Below, one piece after another: positions 7,169 to 16,451 of a DNA stretch of 32,955 nucleotides. The notes under the pieces were generated by a model. The model was not told the origin of the DNA. It made no database searches and worked only from the letters and a program-made list of their open reading frames with translations. Position numbers and translations under genes: made by a program. Source of the stretch: Rhizobium sp. CCGE 510 (lineage in GTDB: Bacteria > Pseudomonadota > Alphaproteobacteria > Rhizobiales > Rhizobiaceae); contig NZ_AEYF01000042.1 of the NCBI RefSeq assembly GCF_000292525.1, forward strand, positions 1 through 32,955, read 5' to 3'. The first letter of the stretch is position 1, and each line of letters begins with the position of its first letter.

Positions 7169-7570
7169 TTAGTCCAAAAACCGGTAAAGCCAGTCCCGCG
7201 TCTCCTCCGGCAAAGACACCGGCTGCTGATCTTCGCGGCCGCGGGCCTGCCAGGTGATCTCGACCTCGGCGGCGCGTTCGTCGCCAGTGTCGATCGAGAC
7301 GATGAAGCCGACGGAGCGGACGCCGATCTTATCGACGGCGGCGGTGAAGGTTGCCGGCTCGTCGTAGTGCAGCGGGCGGTGGAGAATGCAGGAAATCTTG
7401 GTGGCGCTGTAGATCGGTTCCTCATCCACCTCGGGACGCGACGACCAGAAGCTCGCAATGACGGACTCGGCGTAAGAAATATAGGAGGCCAGAAACATCT
7501 GGCCGGTCATATCGACATCGCGAAACGGCACGTGTATTTCCGCCACACCCGGGCGTCTCGACTGGTTCAT
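7169..7570 (-). CDS. Hotdog-fold acyl-CoA thioesterase (4HBT family)
   Basis: A 133-residue single hotdog domain. The signature VPFRDVDMTGQMFLASYISYAE (about 15-36, shown in part as RDVDMTGQMFLASYISYAE) matches the D-x-D-x-x-G-x-x-x-x-x-x-Y-x-x-Y-x-E pattern of 4-hydroxybenzoyl-CoA thioesterase/YbgC/FadM enzymes, with the catalytic aspartate in RDVDM. These cleave acyl-CoA to free acid and CoA in the cytoplasm. ATG 7570 is preferred over two TTG codons just upstream. It is convergent with the 2H phosphoesterase gene, with 29 bases between stops. The acyl chain preference is unknown. Confidence 0.8.
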   Translation of the reverse strand: MNQSRRPGVAEIHVPFRDVDMTGQMFLASYISYAESVIASFWSSRPEVDEEPIYSATKISCILHRPLHYDEPATFTAAVDKIGVRSVGFIVSIDTGDERAAEVEITWQARGREDQQPVSLPEETRDWLYRFLD

Positions 7571-7758
7571 CAACAACTCTGCCTACAAAATTCCCCGTCA
7601 GCGACAGTAGCGACGGGATTTCTCGAAGTAAACGCCGCAAATGACGTGAATTGCCATGCGACGGACGGTCGGACGCGCAACAACGGCGCTTGTTGAAATC
7701 ATCAGGCGATGCCCCATCTGCTGTGGAACATGACGTAAGCGACCGATAGAGTGTCTTC

Positions 7759-8694
7759 ATGAGCACCCGTCTTTATGAACACCCGATCTTCCTGGAACAT
7801 GTGACGCCCGCCGGTCATCCGGAGCGATCGGACAGGATCCGCGCCATCAACGTTGCGCTGGAACATCCGAATTTCGAGCGGCTGGAGCGCCGGCAGGCGC
7901 CGCAGGCCAGCGAAGATGCGGTGCTGCTGGCGCATCCGGAGGAACATCTCCTCGCCGTGATGCGGGAGATTCCCGAGGAAGAGGGTGAGATCAACCAGCT
8001 TGAAGCCGATACCTATGCCAGTCCCAAAAGCCTGCAGGCGGCGCTGACCGGCATCGGCGGGGCGATGGCGGCAGTGGACGACGTCTTTTCCGGCCGAGCC
8101 GACAATGTCTTCGTCGCCGCCCGCCCGCCCGGGCACCATGCCGAGAAGACGACGGCAATGGGCTTCTGCTTCTTCAACAATGCGGCGATCGCCGCCCGCC
8201 ATGCGCAAAAGACCCATGGCGCCGAGCGTATCGCCATCGTCGATTGGGACGTGCACCACGGCAACGGCACCCAGGATATCTTCTGGGACGATGCTTCGGT
8301 GCTGTTCTGCTCGACCCATCAGATGCCGCTCTATCCCGGCACCGGCGCCAAGGAGGAGAAGGGCAAACACAACACCATCGTCAATGCGCCGCTTTCGCCG
8401 AATGTCGGCAGCGACCATTTTCGCGAGGCGTTCAAATCGCGGGTGCTGCCGGCGCTTGACGATTTCCGGCCGGATCTCATCATCATCTCCGCCGGCTTCG
8501 ACGCCCATCACCGCGATCCGCTGGCGCAGATCAACCTGACCGGCGAGGATTTCGACTGGGCGACCGGGCGCGTGCTCGAACTCGCCGACCGGCATGCGAA
8601 GAACCGGGTCGTCAGCCTGCTCGAAGGTGGTTATGATCTGGAAGGCCTCGCCGAATCGGCGGCCATGCATATTCTGCGAATGATGAAGGGTTGA
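7759..8694 (+). CDS. Histone-deacetylase-family amidohydrolase
   Basis: A 311-residue class II HDAC-like enzyme of the bacterial acetylpolyamine amidohydrolase/AcuC superfamily, zinc-dependent and cytoplasmic. Visible motifs are RPPGHHAE (122-129), DWDVHHGNGTQ (162-172) with zinc ligands D164 and H166, third ligand D249 in AGFDAHHRDPL, and the catalytic tyrosine in EGGYD (Y292). Its stop overlaps the start region of xseB, so the two are coupled. This HDAC-xseB-dxs arrangement recurs in Rhizobiales. Substrate may be an acetylated polyamine or protein lysine; not resolved. Confidence 0.92.
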   Translation: MSTRLYEHPIFLEHVTPAGHPERSDRIRAINVALEHPNFERLERRQAPQASEDAVLLAHPEEHLLAVMREIPEEEGEINQLEADTYASPKSLQAALTGIGGAMAAVDDVFSGRADNVFVAARPPGHHAEKTTAMGFCFFNNAAIAARHAQKTHGAERIAIVDWDVHHGNGTQDIFWDDASVLFCSTHQMPLYPGTGAKEEKGKHNTIVNAPLSPNVGSDHFREAFKSRVLPALDDFRPDLIIISAGFDAHHRDPLAQINLTGEDFDWATGRVLELADRHAKNRVVSLLEGGYDLEGLAESAAMHILRMMKG

Positions 8695-8696
8695 GA

Positions 8697-8948
8697 ATGA
8701 CTGACAGCGCCAAGCCTGAGGTATCAGGTCTTTCCTTCGAAAAGGCGGTTGCCGAACTCGAAAGCATCGTCGCCCGGCTGGAACGTGGCGACGTGGCGCT
8801 GGATGAATCGATCGAGATCTATGAGCGCGGCGAAACGCTGAAGAAACATTGCGAGATGCTGCTTTCGGCCGCCGAAAACCGCATCGAGAAGATCAGGCTC
8901 GACCGCGCCGGCAAGCCGCAGGCCGTCGAGCCGCTCGACGGGGCCTGA
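8697..8948 (+). CDS. xseB: Exodeoxyribonuclease VII small subunit
   Basis: An 83-residue helical protein with the XseB pattern LSFEKAVAELESIVARLERGDVALDES and the IYERGETLKKHCEMLL helix. It assembles in several copies with XseA to make exonuclease VII, which degrades single-stranded DNA from either end. The frame opens at TTG 8691, but ATG 8697 two bases after the upstream stop is the better start, with GGGT just before. xseA is not in the window. Confidence 0.93.
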   Translation: MTDSAKPEVSGLSFEKAVAELESIVARLERGDVALDESIEIYERGETLKKHCEMLLSAAENRIEKIRLDRAGKPQAVEPLDGA

Positions 8949-9034
8949 GGCCCCAGGCAAAACTCCCTTGAAGATGCTTGGCGATCGGCTGCCGGTCGAT
9001 CTATGATCCCTGCCAATCATGAGGGGATCAAAAA

Positions 9035-9802
9035 ATGACGGACAGATTGAAGGGCAAGGTCGCCATTATCTCGGGCGGGGCGACCGGCATGGGCGGTGCC
9101 GCCTCGAAGCTGTTTGCGGCAGAAGGCGCGCGTGTCGCGGTTGTCGACCGCAATGGAGAGGCCGCTGATGAAACCGTCAAGCAGATCCGTGATGCCGGCG
9201 GCGAGGCCGACTTCTGGACGGCCGATGTCTCGGATGAAACCCTCGTTAATGCCGCCGTCGCGGGCGTCGAGGAACGCTACGGCGCGGTAACCGTGCTTTT
9301 CAATCACGCCGGCACCATCGTCATCAAACCCTTCCTGGAAACGACGCTTCAGGAATGGGACTGGCTGCATGCCGTCAATGTGCGCTCGATGTTCCTGATG
9401 ACCAAGGCGGTGCTGCCGAAGATGATTGCGGCGGGCGGCGGATCGATCGTCTGCACCTCGTCGATCTCGGCGGTCGCCGCCACGCCGATGGAAGTGCTTT
9501 ACGACACGACCAAGGGCGCCGTGCATATGTTTGCCCGGGCGATTGCGGTGGAATTCCGCGACCGCAACATCCGCTGCAACGCCGTCTGCCCCGGCTTCAT
9601 CCGCACGCCGCACGGCCTGCGCGAGGTCGCCGACCTGCAGGCGCTCGGCGTCGATGTCTCGGATGCCGCCATCGCCGCCCAGCAGGGACGGATCGGCGAG
9701 CCGGAGGATGTCGCAAGGGCCGCGCTCTACCTCGCCAGCGACGAGTCGAATTTCGTCAACGGCGCCCATCTCTTCGTCGACAATGGGTTTACGGCGATCT
9801 GA
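9035..9802 (+). CDS. SDR-family oxidoreductase
   Basis: A classical short-chain dehydrogenase/reductase of 255 residues. The cofactor motif is SGGATGMGG (13-21, a TGxxxGxG variant with GG in place of TG), followed by NHAG (90-93), the catalytic serine in TSS (141-143), and Y156xxxK160 in YDTTK. PGFIRTPHG and a C-terminal DNGFTAI complete the family pattern. The D38 region (VVDRN) favours NAD(H). Start ATG follows GAGGGGATC. It stands between xseB and a pirin gene, with a hairpin after it; the substrate is unknown. Confidence 0.9.
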   Translation: MTDRLKGKVAIISGGATGMGGAASKLFAAEGARVAVVDRNGEAADETVKQIRDAGGEADFWTADVSDETLVNAAVAGVEERYGAVTVLFNHAGTIVIKPFLETTLQEWDWLHAVNVRSMFLMTKAVLPKMIAAGGGSIVCTSSISAVAATPMEVLYDTTKGAVHMFARAIAVEFRDRNIRCNAVCPGFIRTPHGLREVADLQALGVDVSDAAIAAQQGRIGEPEDVARAALYLASDESNFVNGAHLFVDNGFTAI

Positions 9803-9816
9803 GATCGAGCAGGTCA

Positions 9817-9836
9817 GCGCGTCTGATTGGACGCGC
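9817..9836 (+). terminator. Hairpin between SDR and pirin genes
   Basis: A perfect 7-base stem GCGCGTC / GACGCGC with a six-base loop TGATTG, 15 bases after the SDR stop. No real T-run follows, so it may be a weak terminator or processing site. Confidence 0.35.
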
Positions 9837-9888
9837 GGCGTTCTAAGGACTATCTCTGGGCCGATGTCTTTGTGATCGGAGATCCGTC

Positions 9889-10812
9889 ATGTCCTTCTTT
9901 CCCGGTAAAGATCCGCTGCCCGGCGATGCCTTCGCCTGCGATGCGATCGAGAACCTGATCATTCCGCGCACCAGCGATATCGGCGGGTTTCAGGTGCGGC
10001 GCGCGCTGCCGACGCGGCAGCGGCGGCTGGTTGGGCCATTCATCTTCTTCGACCGCATGGGGCCGGCGATCCTGAAGCCGGACGAGGCGCTCGACGTGAA
10101 GCCGCATCCGCATATCGGCCTGTCGACGGTGACCTATCTCTTCGATGGAGAGATCCGCCATCGCGACAGTCTCGGCACCGAAAAGGTCATCCGTCCCGGC
10201 GATATCAACCTGATGACCGCCGGCCGCGGCATCGTGCATTCGGAGCGCACGCCCGACAATCTGCGCGGCCATCCGCTGCTGATGTCGGGGCTGCAGACCT
10301 GGCTGGCGCTGCCCGACGACAAGGAGGAGATCGATCCCGCCTTCGCCCATACGGAAAAGTCCGACATGCCGCTGATCGAAACATCAGGCGTGCGTGGGCG
10401 CGTGGTCATCGGCTCGTTCGAAGGCATGACATCGCCGGTCGGGGTTTTCTCCGACACGCTCTATGTCGATCTCAACCTGCAGCAGGGGGCCAAATTTCCC
10501 TTCGGCGCGGGCCATGAAGAGCGCGCCGTCTACGTGCTCTCGGGCGAGGTCGTCATCTCCGGCGACCGTTTCGCCGCCGATCAGCTGCTGGTCTTCAGAC
10601 CGGGCGATCCGATCACGCTCGAAGCCGGAAGCGATGGCTGCCACCTGATGCTGTTCGGCGGCGCGGCGCTGAATTCGAAACGCTATATCTGGTGGAATTT
10701 CGTCTCCTCCTCGAAGGAGCGGATCGAAAAGGCCAAGGAGGAATGGCGGAGCGGCCGCTTCGATATCGTTCCCGGTGACGAGGAGGAATTCGTGCCTTTG
10801 CCGGAGGCCTGA
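9889..10812 (+). CDS. Pirin-family bicupin protein
   Basis: A 307-residue two-cupin protein. The metal-binding set of pirins is present: HPHIGLSTVTYLFDG (H73, H75) and GRGIVHSER (H117, E119). The C-terminal cupin has HEERAVYVLSGEV. Bacterial pirins include quercetin dioxygenases and proteins that bind metabolic enzymes; none of this is specific here. The ATG follows a GGAGATCCGTC ribosome site. A palindromic repeat separates it from dxs. Confidence 0.9.
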   Translation: MSFFPGKDPLPGDAFACDAIENLIIPRTSDIGGFQVRRALPTRQRRLVGPFIFFDRMGPAILKPDEALDVKPHPHIGLSTVTYLFDGEIRHRDSLGTEKVIRPGDINLMTAGRGIVHSERTPDNLRGHPLLMSGLQTWLALPDDKEEIDPAFAHTEKSDMPLIETSGVRGRVVIGSFEGMTSPVGVFSDTLYVDLNLQQGAKFPFGAGHEERAVYVLSGEVVISGDRFAADQLLVFRPGDPITLEAGSDGCHLMLFGGAALNSKRYIWWNFVSSSKERIEKAKEEWRSGRFDIVPGDEEEFVPLPEA

Positions 10813-10833
10813 ACGCCGTCGGGACAATAGAAA

Positions 10834-10885
10834 TAGAGCGTGATATCCACCGAAAACCGTTCACACTTTTCGGTATGATGCTCTA
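10834..10885. repeat. Palindromic rhizobial repeat between pirin and dxs
   Basis: An interrupted palindrome: TAGAGC at 10834 pairs with GCTCTA at 10880, and ACCGAAAA pairs with TTTTCGGT inside. It matches the abundant small palindromes of rhizobial genomes (core TTCACACTTTTCGG...ATGCTC). It may act as an mRNA hairpin between the two genes. Confidence 0.65.
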
Positions 10886-10978
10886 AGGTGCAAACCTTCG
10901 GTTCCTGAAATGCACTTGTTTTGCCGCAATCTAATCGAATAAAGCGGAACAAGGAAAAGCAAGAAAGAGCGCCCGCCC

Positions 10979-12895
10979 GTGACACAACTGCCGAAGACCC
11001 CCCTGCTCGACCAGGTCATCTACCCCGCCGACCTGCGCAAGCTCGAGGATCGCGAGCTGCCGCAGCTTGCCCGCGAAGTCCGGGACGAGATGATCGATGC
11101 GGTGTCGCGCACCGGCGGCCATCTTGGCGCCGGTCTCGGCGTGGTCGAACTGACGATCGCCATCCACAACGTCTTCAACACGCCTGACGATCGGCTGATC
11201 TTCGATGTCGGCCATCAATGTTATCCGCACAAGATCCTCACCGGCCGGCGCGACCGCATCCGCACACTGCGCCAGGAAGACGGGCTTTCCGGCTTCACCC
11301 GCCGGGCCGAGAGCGAATACGACCCCTTCGGCGCGGCGCATTCCTCGACCTCGATCTCGGCCGGCCTCGGCATGGCAATTGCCGCCGATCTCGACAAGTC
11401 CGACCGGCGCGTCGTCGCCGTCATCGGCGACGGGGCGATGTCGGCCGGCATGGCCTATGAGGCGCTGAACAATGCCGGCGCACTGGATGCGCGCCTCATC
11501 GTCATTCTCAACGACAACGACATGTCGATCGCGCCACCGACAGGCGCAATGAGCGCCTACCTTGCCCGGCTCGCCTCAGGCCGCACCTATATGGGCTTCC
11601 GTGATCTCGGCAAGAAGCTGACGGCCTATCTCGGCAAGAATATCGACCGGGCGATCACCCGCGCCGTCGAGCATGCGCGCGGTTACGTCACCGGCGGCAC
11701 GATGTTCGAGGAGATGGGCTTCTATCATATCGGGCCGATCGACGGGCATTCCTTCGACCATTTGCTGCCGGTGCTGCGCAACGTGCGTGACAATGGCCGC
11801 GGACCGGTGCTGATCCATGTCGTCACCCAGAAGGGCAAGGGCTATCCGCCGGCGGAAGCCGCAGCCGACAAATATCACGGCGTCAACAAGTTCGACGTCA
11901 TCACCGGCGCCCAGGCCAGGGTCAAGCCGAATGCGCCGAGCTACACCAGCGTCTTTGCCGAAGCGCTGGTGCAGGAAGCAACTCTCGACGACAAGATCGT
12001 CGGCATCACCGCCGCCATGCCGAACGGTACCGGCCTCGATAAGCTTGCCGACGCGTTTCCGTCGCGCTGTTTCGATGTCGGCATCGCCGAACAGCATGCG
12101 GTGACCTTTGCCGCCGGCCTTGCCGCGGAAGGCTATAAGCCATTCGCAGCGCTCTATTCCACCTTCCTGCAGCGCGCCTACGACCAGGTCGTGCACGACG
12201 TGGCGATCCAGGGACTGCCAGTGCGTTTTCCGATCGACCGAGCCGGCTTCGTCGGCGCCGACGGACCGACGCATGCGGGCTCCTTCGACACCGCCTTCCT
12301 CACCACCCTGCCCGGCTTCGTGGTGATGGCGGCGGCCGACGAGGCCGAACTCAAGCATATGGTGCGCACGGCTGTCGCCTATGATGCCGGGCCGATCTCG
12401 TTCCGCTATCCGCGCGGCGAAGGTGTCGGCGTCGACATGCCGGCGCGCGGCGAAATCCTGCAGATCGGCAAGGGCCGCATCATCAAGGAAGGCACCAAGG
12501 TGGCGCTGCTCTCCTTCGGCTCCCGGCTTGCCGATTGTCTTCTTGCCGCCGAAGATCTCGATGCCGCCGGGCTTTCGACGACGGTCGCCGATGCGCGCTT
12601 CGCCAAGCCGCTCGACCATGAGCTGATCCGCCAGCTTGCCCGCCACCACGAGATGGTGATCACCGTCGAGGAAGGTTCGATCGGCGGCTTCGGCAGCCAG
12701 GTGATGCAGTATCTTTCGAGCGAAGGCCTGCTCGACAACGGGCTGAAGATACGCTCGCTCGTCATGCCCGATATCTGGATGGAACAGGCCAAACCCGAAG
12801 CGATGATCGCCCATGCCGGGCTCGACCGCGCCGGCATTATTTCGACGGTGTTCAAGGCGCTGGGGCGCGGGGTTGCGGTTGGGGTCGCGGGGTAG
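10979..12895 (+). CDS. dxs: 1-deoxy-D-xylulose-5-phosphate synthase
   Basis: The first enzyme of the MEP isoprenoid pathway: it joins pyruvate and glyceraldehyde 3-phosphate using thiamine diphosphate. It is 638 residues, the usual length. Visible are GHLGAGLG with the active-site H48, DVGHQCYPHKILTGR (76-90), the ThDP/Mg motif GDGAMSAGMAYEALNNAG (150-167), and GIAEQHAVTFAAGLA (368-382) with catalytic E371. Start is GTG at 10979 behind an A/G-rich leader (AAGAAAGAGC). The path HDAC-xseB-dxs-tlyA is common in Rhizobiales. No other dxs is visible in the window. Confidence 0.97.
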   Translation: MTQLPKTPLLDQVIYPADLRKLEDRELPQLAREVRDEMIDAVSRTGGHLGAGLGVVELTIAIHNVFNTPDDRLIFDVGHQCYPHKILTGRRDRIRTLRQEDGLSGFTRRAESEYDPFGAAHSSTSISAGLGMAIAADLDKSDRRVVAVIGDGAMSAGMAYEALNNAGALDARLIVILNDNDMSIAPPTGAMSAYLARLASGRTYMGFRDLGKKLTAYLGKNIDRAITRAVEHARGYVTGGTMFEEMGFYHIGPIDGHSFDHLLPVLRNVRDNGRGPVLIHVVTQKGKGYPPAEAAADKYHGVNKFDVITGAQARVKPNAPSYTSVFAEALVQEATLDDKIVGITAAMPNGTGLDKLADAFPSRCFDVGIAEQHAVTFAAGLAAEGYKPFAALYSTFLQRAYDQVVHDVAIQGLPVRFPIDRAGFVGADGPTHAGSFDTAFLTTLPGFVVMAAADEAELKHMVRTAVAYDAGPISFRYPRGEGVGVDMPARGEILQIGKGRIIKEGTKVALLSFGSRLADCLLAAEDLDAAGLSTTVADARFAKPLDHELIRQLARHHEMVITVEEGSIGGFGSQVMQYLSSEGLLDNGLKIRSLVMPDIWMEQAKPEAMIAHAGLDRAGIISTVFKALGRGVAVGVAG

Positions 12896-12922
12896 GTGAA
12901 TTTGTGAGGGTGTGCCGTGTGG

Positions 12923-13060
12923 CCCCTCATCCGCCTGCCGGCACCTTCTCCCCGCTTGCGGGGCGAAGGGCATATGCGGCAACCGCTCCGTCCACACCTC
13001 CCTCTCGCAGGGCACGTCCCCTCGCCCCGTTTACGGGGAGAGGGTTAGGGTGAGGGGCAG
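12923..13060 (+). repeat. RIME-like palindromic intergenic repeat, copy B
   Basis: Same family as copy A but in the opposite orientation: it begins CCCCTCATCCGCCTGCCGG, has hairpin CTCCCCGCTTGCGGGG, a central CAGGGCACGTCCCC, hairpin CCCCGTTTACGGGG, and ends GGTTAGGGTGAGGGGC. It lies between the convergent dxs and mcp genes, a usual site for such elements. Confidence 0.8.
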
Positions 13061-13152
13061 CCCCTTGCTCTACTTTAGTGCCGTTCGACCATAAAAAACG
13101 CGGCGCATCCGCTGCGCCGCCCTCTTCATTTGACGTCCCATCCTGAGGCCTC

Positions 13153-15093
13153 TCAGAACTCCGTCCAGTCTTCCTGCACCGCAGCTGCGGCCGTTGCCTG
13201 GCGGCCGCCGAAGGCTTTGGTGACCTTGCTGGCAAGCGCCCGAGCCGGAGACGCGACCGGGCGGGAGGCCGGCGTTGCGGCGACTGTGGCGCGGGGCGCC
13301 GGGGCCAGTTGGCCGAGCTTGAACTGGCGCAGCAATTCGTCCAACGCGTTTGCTTCCTGAGCGAGCGCATGGCTTGCCGCGGTCTGCTCCTCGACCATCG
13401 CGGCATTCTGCTGCGTGCCCTGGTCCATGTTGTTGACGGCGGTGTTGATCTCCTGCAGGCCGATCGACTGTTCGCGGGTGGCGGTGACGATGGCGCTGAC
13501 GTTACGGTTGATCTCCTGCACTTCGGTGACGATCGCTTCCAACGCCTTGCCGGTCTCGCCGACGAGGGAGACGCCGGCAACGACCTGTTCGCCGGATGTG
13601 GTGATCAGCGCCTTGATTTCCTTGGCCGCCTTGGCGGAGCGCTGAGCAAGCTCGCGCACTTCCTGGGCGACGACGGCAAAACCCTTGCCGGCATCGCCGG
13701 CGCGGGCGGCTTCGACGCCGGCGTTCAAGGCCAAAAGGTTGGTCTGGAAGGCGATGTCGTCGATGACGCCGATGATGTTGGAGATCTCGCCCGAAGACTT
13801 TTCGATCTGCTGCATGGCGGAAACCGCCTTGCGGACGACTTCGCCGGATTTTTCGGCGCCGAGGCGGGTGCGCTCGACGAGATTGCCGGCATCCTCGGCG
13901 CGCTTGGCGCTGTCGCGGACGGTCGTCGTCACCTGCTCGAGCGCTGCGGCGGTCTGTTCGACGGCGGCAGCCTGCTGTTCGGTGCGGTGGGCGAGATCGT
14001 CGGCGGCCGAGCGGATTTCGCCGGCACCGGCATTGATCGCCGAGGCATTGCGGCCGACCGACTGCAGGGCTGCCTGCAGCTTTTCGACGGCATGGTTGAA
14101 GTCATTGCGCAGGCGGTCATATTGCGGCGCAAACGGCGTCTGGAGACGACCGGCCATATCGCCATTGGCAAGCTCGGCAAGGCCGCCCGCCAGAGCGTCG
14201 ATGGCATGGCGGATCTCGCCTTCCTCGCGGGCCTTCTGCTCATCGCCTGCCCGGCGCTGGCGTTCGGCGTCATCACGCATGCGGTCGGTCTCGCCGGCAA
14301 GGCGCAGCTTCTCTATCGCCGCCTGCTTGAAGACCAGAACCGACTGGGCCATGCGGCCGACTTCGTCGCCGCGGTCGGTCGCCGGGACCGCGATATCGTT
14401 GTCGCCGCCGGCGAGGCGATCCATGGCTCCGGTCATGCCGACGATCGGGCGGACGATGGTGCGCGACATCAGCCAGGCGAGCACGGCGGCGGCGAACGAG
14501 GCGACGATGCCGCCGGCAAGCAGCGTCGTCTTCAGATCGCTGTTGGCATCGGCGCGGATTTCAGCAAGCGCATCGGACTTTTCGCGGGCGCTGGCCTTGA
14601 TCTTGGCAGAGGCCTGGCGGAAGCCGTCGAGCTGGCCCTTGGTGGCGTTGACGCCGATCTTGATCACCTCTTCGATCGGCATGCCGGTTTCCTTGCGGGC
14701 CTTGGTCTGCGGCTCGGCAAGTTCGTGGAAATAGAGGTCGGCGGCCTTCTGCATGCCGTCGATCATCTCGACCAGCTGCGGCTCGGCCGCCGCCGTCTGC
14801 CTGGCCGCGGCAATCGCCTTCAGCATGCGCTCGCGATTGGCAAAGACATCGCCATAGGTGCTGTCGCTGCGGAAGAGGATAAAGCCGCGCAGATTGACGG
14901 CCTGCTCAAGCATCGCCTGCAGCGCATCGTCGATCTGATTGACGAGCAGCTCGGACTTTTCCTGCTCGGCGGACGCTGCCGCCGACGCCGTCGCCTTGGA
15001 ATAGACGAAGGCGGAAACGGCGACGAAAATCAGAATGAGGGCTGCGAACGTGGCGGCAAGCTTCCCGTTCAAGGATATGTTTTTGGCGGACAT
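13153..15093 (-). CDS. Methyl-accepting chemotaxis protein
   Basis: A chemoreceptor of 646 residues. Membrane span 1 is at about 13-31, a helical periplasmic sensor at about 32-189, span 2 at about 190-210, a HAMP region at about 211-265, then a long coiled-coil signalling domain with the conserved hairpin tip DDIAFQTNLLALNAGVEAA. It ends in EDWTEF, which fits the xWxxF tether that binds CheR/CheB in receptors. The frame extends upstream, but ATG 15093 after AGGAG begins the natural MSAKNISLNGKL N-terminus. It is on the strand opposite to dxs and tlyA. The ligand is unknown. Confidence 0.94.
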   Translation of the reverse strand: MSAKNISLNGKLAATFAALILIFVAVSAFVYSKATASAAASAEQEKSELLVNQIDDALQAMLEQAVNLRGFILFRSDSTYGDVFANRERMLKAIAAARQTAAAEPQLVEMIDGMQKAADLYFHELAEPQTKARKETGMPIEEVIKIGVNATKGQLDGFRQASAKIKASAREKSDALAEIRADANSDLKTTLLAGGIVASFAAAVLAWLMSRTIVRPIVGMTGAMDRLAGGDNDIAVPATDRGDEVGRMAQSVLVFKQAAIEKLRLAGETDRMRDDAERQRRAGDEQKAREEGEIRHAIDALAGGLAELANGDMAGRLQTPFAPQYDRLRNDFNHAVEKLQAALQSVGRNASAINAGAGEIRSAADDLAHRTEQQAAAVEQTAAALEQVTTTVRDSAKRAEDAGNLVERTRLGAEKSGEVVRKAVSAMQQIEKSSGEISNIIGVIDDIAFQTNLLALNAGVEAARAGDAGKGFAVVAQEVRELAQRSAKAAKEIKALITTSGEQVVAGVSLVGETGKALEAIVTEVQEINRNVSAIVTATREQSIGLQEINTAVNNMDQGTQQNAAMVEEQTAASHALAQEANALDELLRQFKLGQLAPAPRATVAATPASRPVASPARALASKVTKAFGGRQATAAAAVQEDWTEF

Positions 15094-15326
15094 CGGTGAA
15101 TTTCTCCTGACGACAGTCGACGCGGAAAAAGGCCGGTCGCACGCGAGGCGCAACCGCAAGGCCATTTTGAATTGGGGACATGATCGGCGTGCAGACGCCT
15201 TTGCCTTCATGGCACGAAGCGGTTCGAATGAACCGCCGCAATCGGACCGAACCTATGCAAGCGGGCTTTAGATTTACTTAAATAGTGCGTCGCAGCAACG
15301 CTAGAGCGATGATTAAAGTGCTTAAA

Positions 15327-16319
15327 TTACGGCTGCTTCGGTTCCGCTTCCGGAGGATTAAGGATGAGGATGTCGACGTCGTTGGCAGGATCGAAATCCT
15401 CTGCCGTCATCCGGAAAGTCGTCGGGCCGATCTTCTCGACTTTGCTGCCGCAGAAGCTGATGAGACTGCCGGGCTTGCCCTTGTCGATCGTCAGCTGGAA
15501 GCGGTGGATCGGTCCCGCCCAATTGGCGCCGGTCGACAGCACATAGGATATCCAGCTTTCGGTATAGTTGGCGCCGCCGGCCTCGGCTTCCCGGACATGC
15601 TGCTGGGCGACCCGGACGAAATCGGCGTCGAGGCAGTATTTGCGGGAATATTCCTCGAAGCGCTCGCCCTTCGGCTCGCCGTTTTCGAGAAAGCTGATGG
15701 CGACGGTGCCGCCGACGGCCGGCTGGTAGCGGTGCTCGACGCTGACCTTCTTCTTGGCCGGAAAGGTGGTGCGCCACCAATAGGTCGAGCGCAGCGTCCA
15801 AAGCGGCACGAGATCGGTGTCTGTCATGAGATAGATCAGGCCGCGAGCGATCCAATCCTTCCGGACGGTTTCTGGAAGCTTGGCGAGCGCGTCGCGGGTC
15901 TTCTCGCTGTAAGGCAGGACGGGAATGCCGTTTTTGGCCAACTCGTCGGTCACGTCGATGCCGAGCGAGACGACGCGCTGCTGCAGCTTGGCGGTGATCG
16001 GTCTGCCATCCTGCACGGTGGAAAAATGCAGGAAATTGTCGTTGTCATAATCTAATATGGCGGAGTTGCTGTCCACCTGACCTGATATGTCAGGCATCGG
16101 GAAGGCGACCAGGCTTTCGACATCCTTGTCGGACGTGTTCTCGAACACATAATCGACACGCACTTGCGAAGCGGAGATGAAGAGAGCCTCCTCCGCCATG
16201 CTGACATCGTCGGACTGGGCAAAGATCAGCCCGCCGGTCTTGACCTCGGCCATGGTATCGTTCGCCAGCGCGGGGGCTGCGATCCCCGCCGCAACGAGAA
16301 GAGTGAAGAGCTTCAGCAT
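15327..16319 (-). CDS. Exported DUF4424 protein
   Basis: A 330-residue protein with a clear signal peptide (MLKLFTLLVAAGIAAPALA, cut before NDTMAE), so periplasmic. The mature part has the DUF4424 features: an early MAEEALFIS, a VRVDYVFENTS strand region, and VAFPMPDIS, with repeated aromatic/basic strands later. The function of DUF4424 is not known. The frame opens at 16442, but ATG 16319 behind GGGGGTG fits the signal peptide. It diverges from tlyA, with about 130 bases between. Confidence 0.85.
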   Translation of the reverse strand: MLKLFTLLVAAGIAAPALANDTMAEVKTGGLIFAQSDDVSMAEEALFISASQVRVDYVFENTSDKDVESLVAFPMPDISGQVDSNSAILDYDNDNFLHFSTVQDGRPITAKLQQRVVSLGIDVTDELAKNGIPVLPYSEKTRDALAKLPETVRKDWIARGLIYLMTDTDLVPLWTLRSTYWWRTTFPAKKKVSVEHRYQPAVGGTVAISFLENGEPKGERFEEYSRKYCLDADFVRVAQQHVREAEAGGANYTESWISYVLSTGANWAGPIHRFQLTIDKGKPGSLISFCGSKVEKIGPTTFRMTAEDFDPANDVDILILNPPEAEPKQP

Positions 16320-16451
16320 AAAACACCCCCGTGTCTGCGGCCCGCCCCGTGATCGCCGCGGCAGGATTATCGCCGAAAGCTTTCGAGGGTCAATGACGCA
16401 GTCTGGAACAAAATGCTTGCAACCGGCGGCTTTGCCGGTCATTCACAGCCG

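Noticed and set aside
13309..15099. 596-residue plus-strand open frame opposite the chemoreceptor
   Set aside because: It mirrors the receptor coding on the minus strand and lacks any domain pattern.
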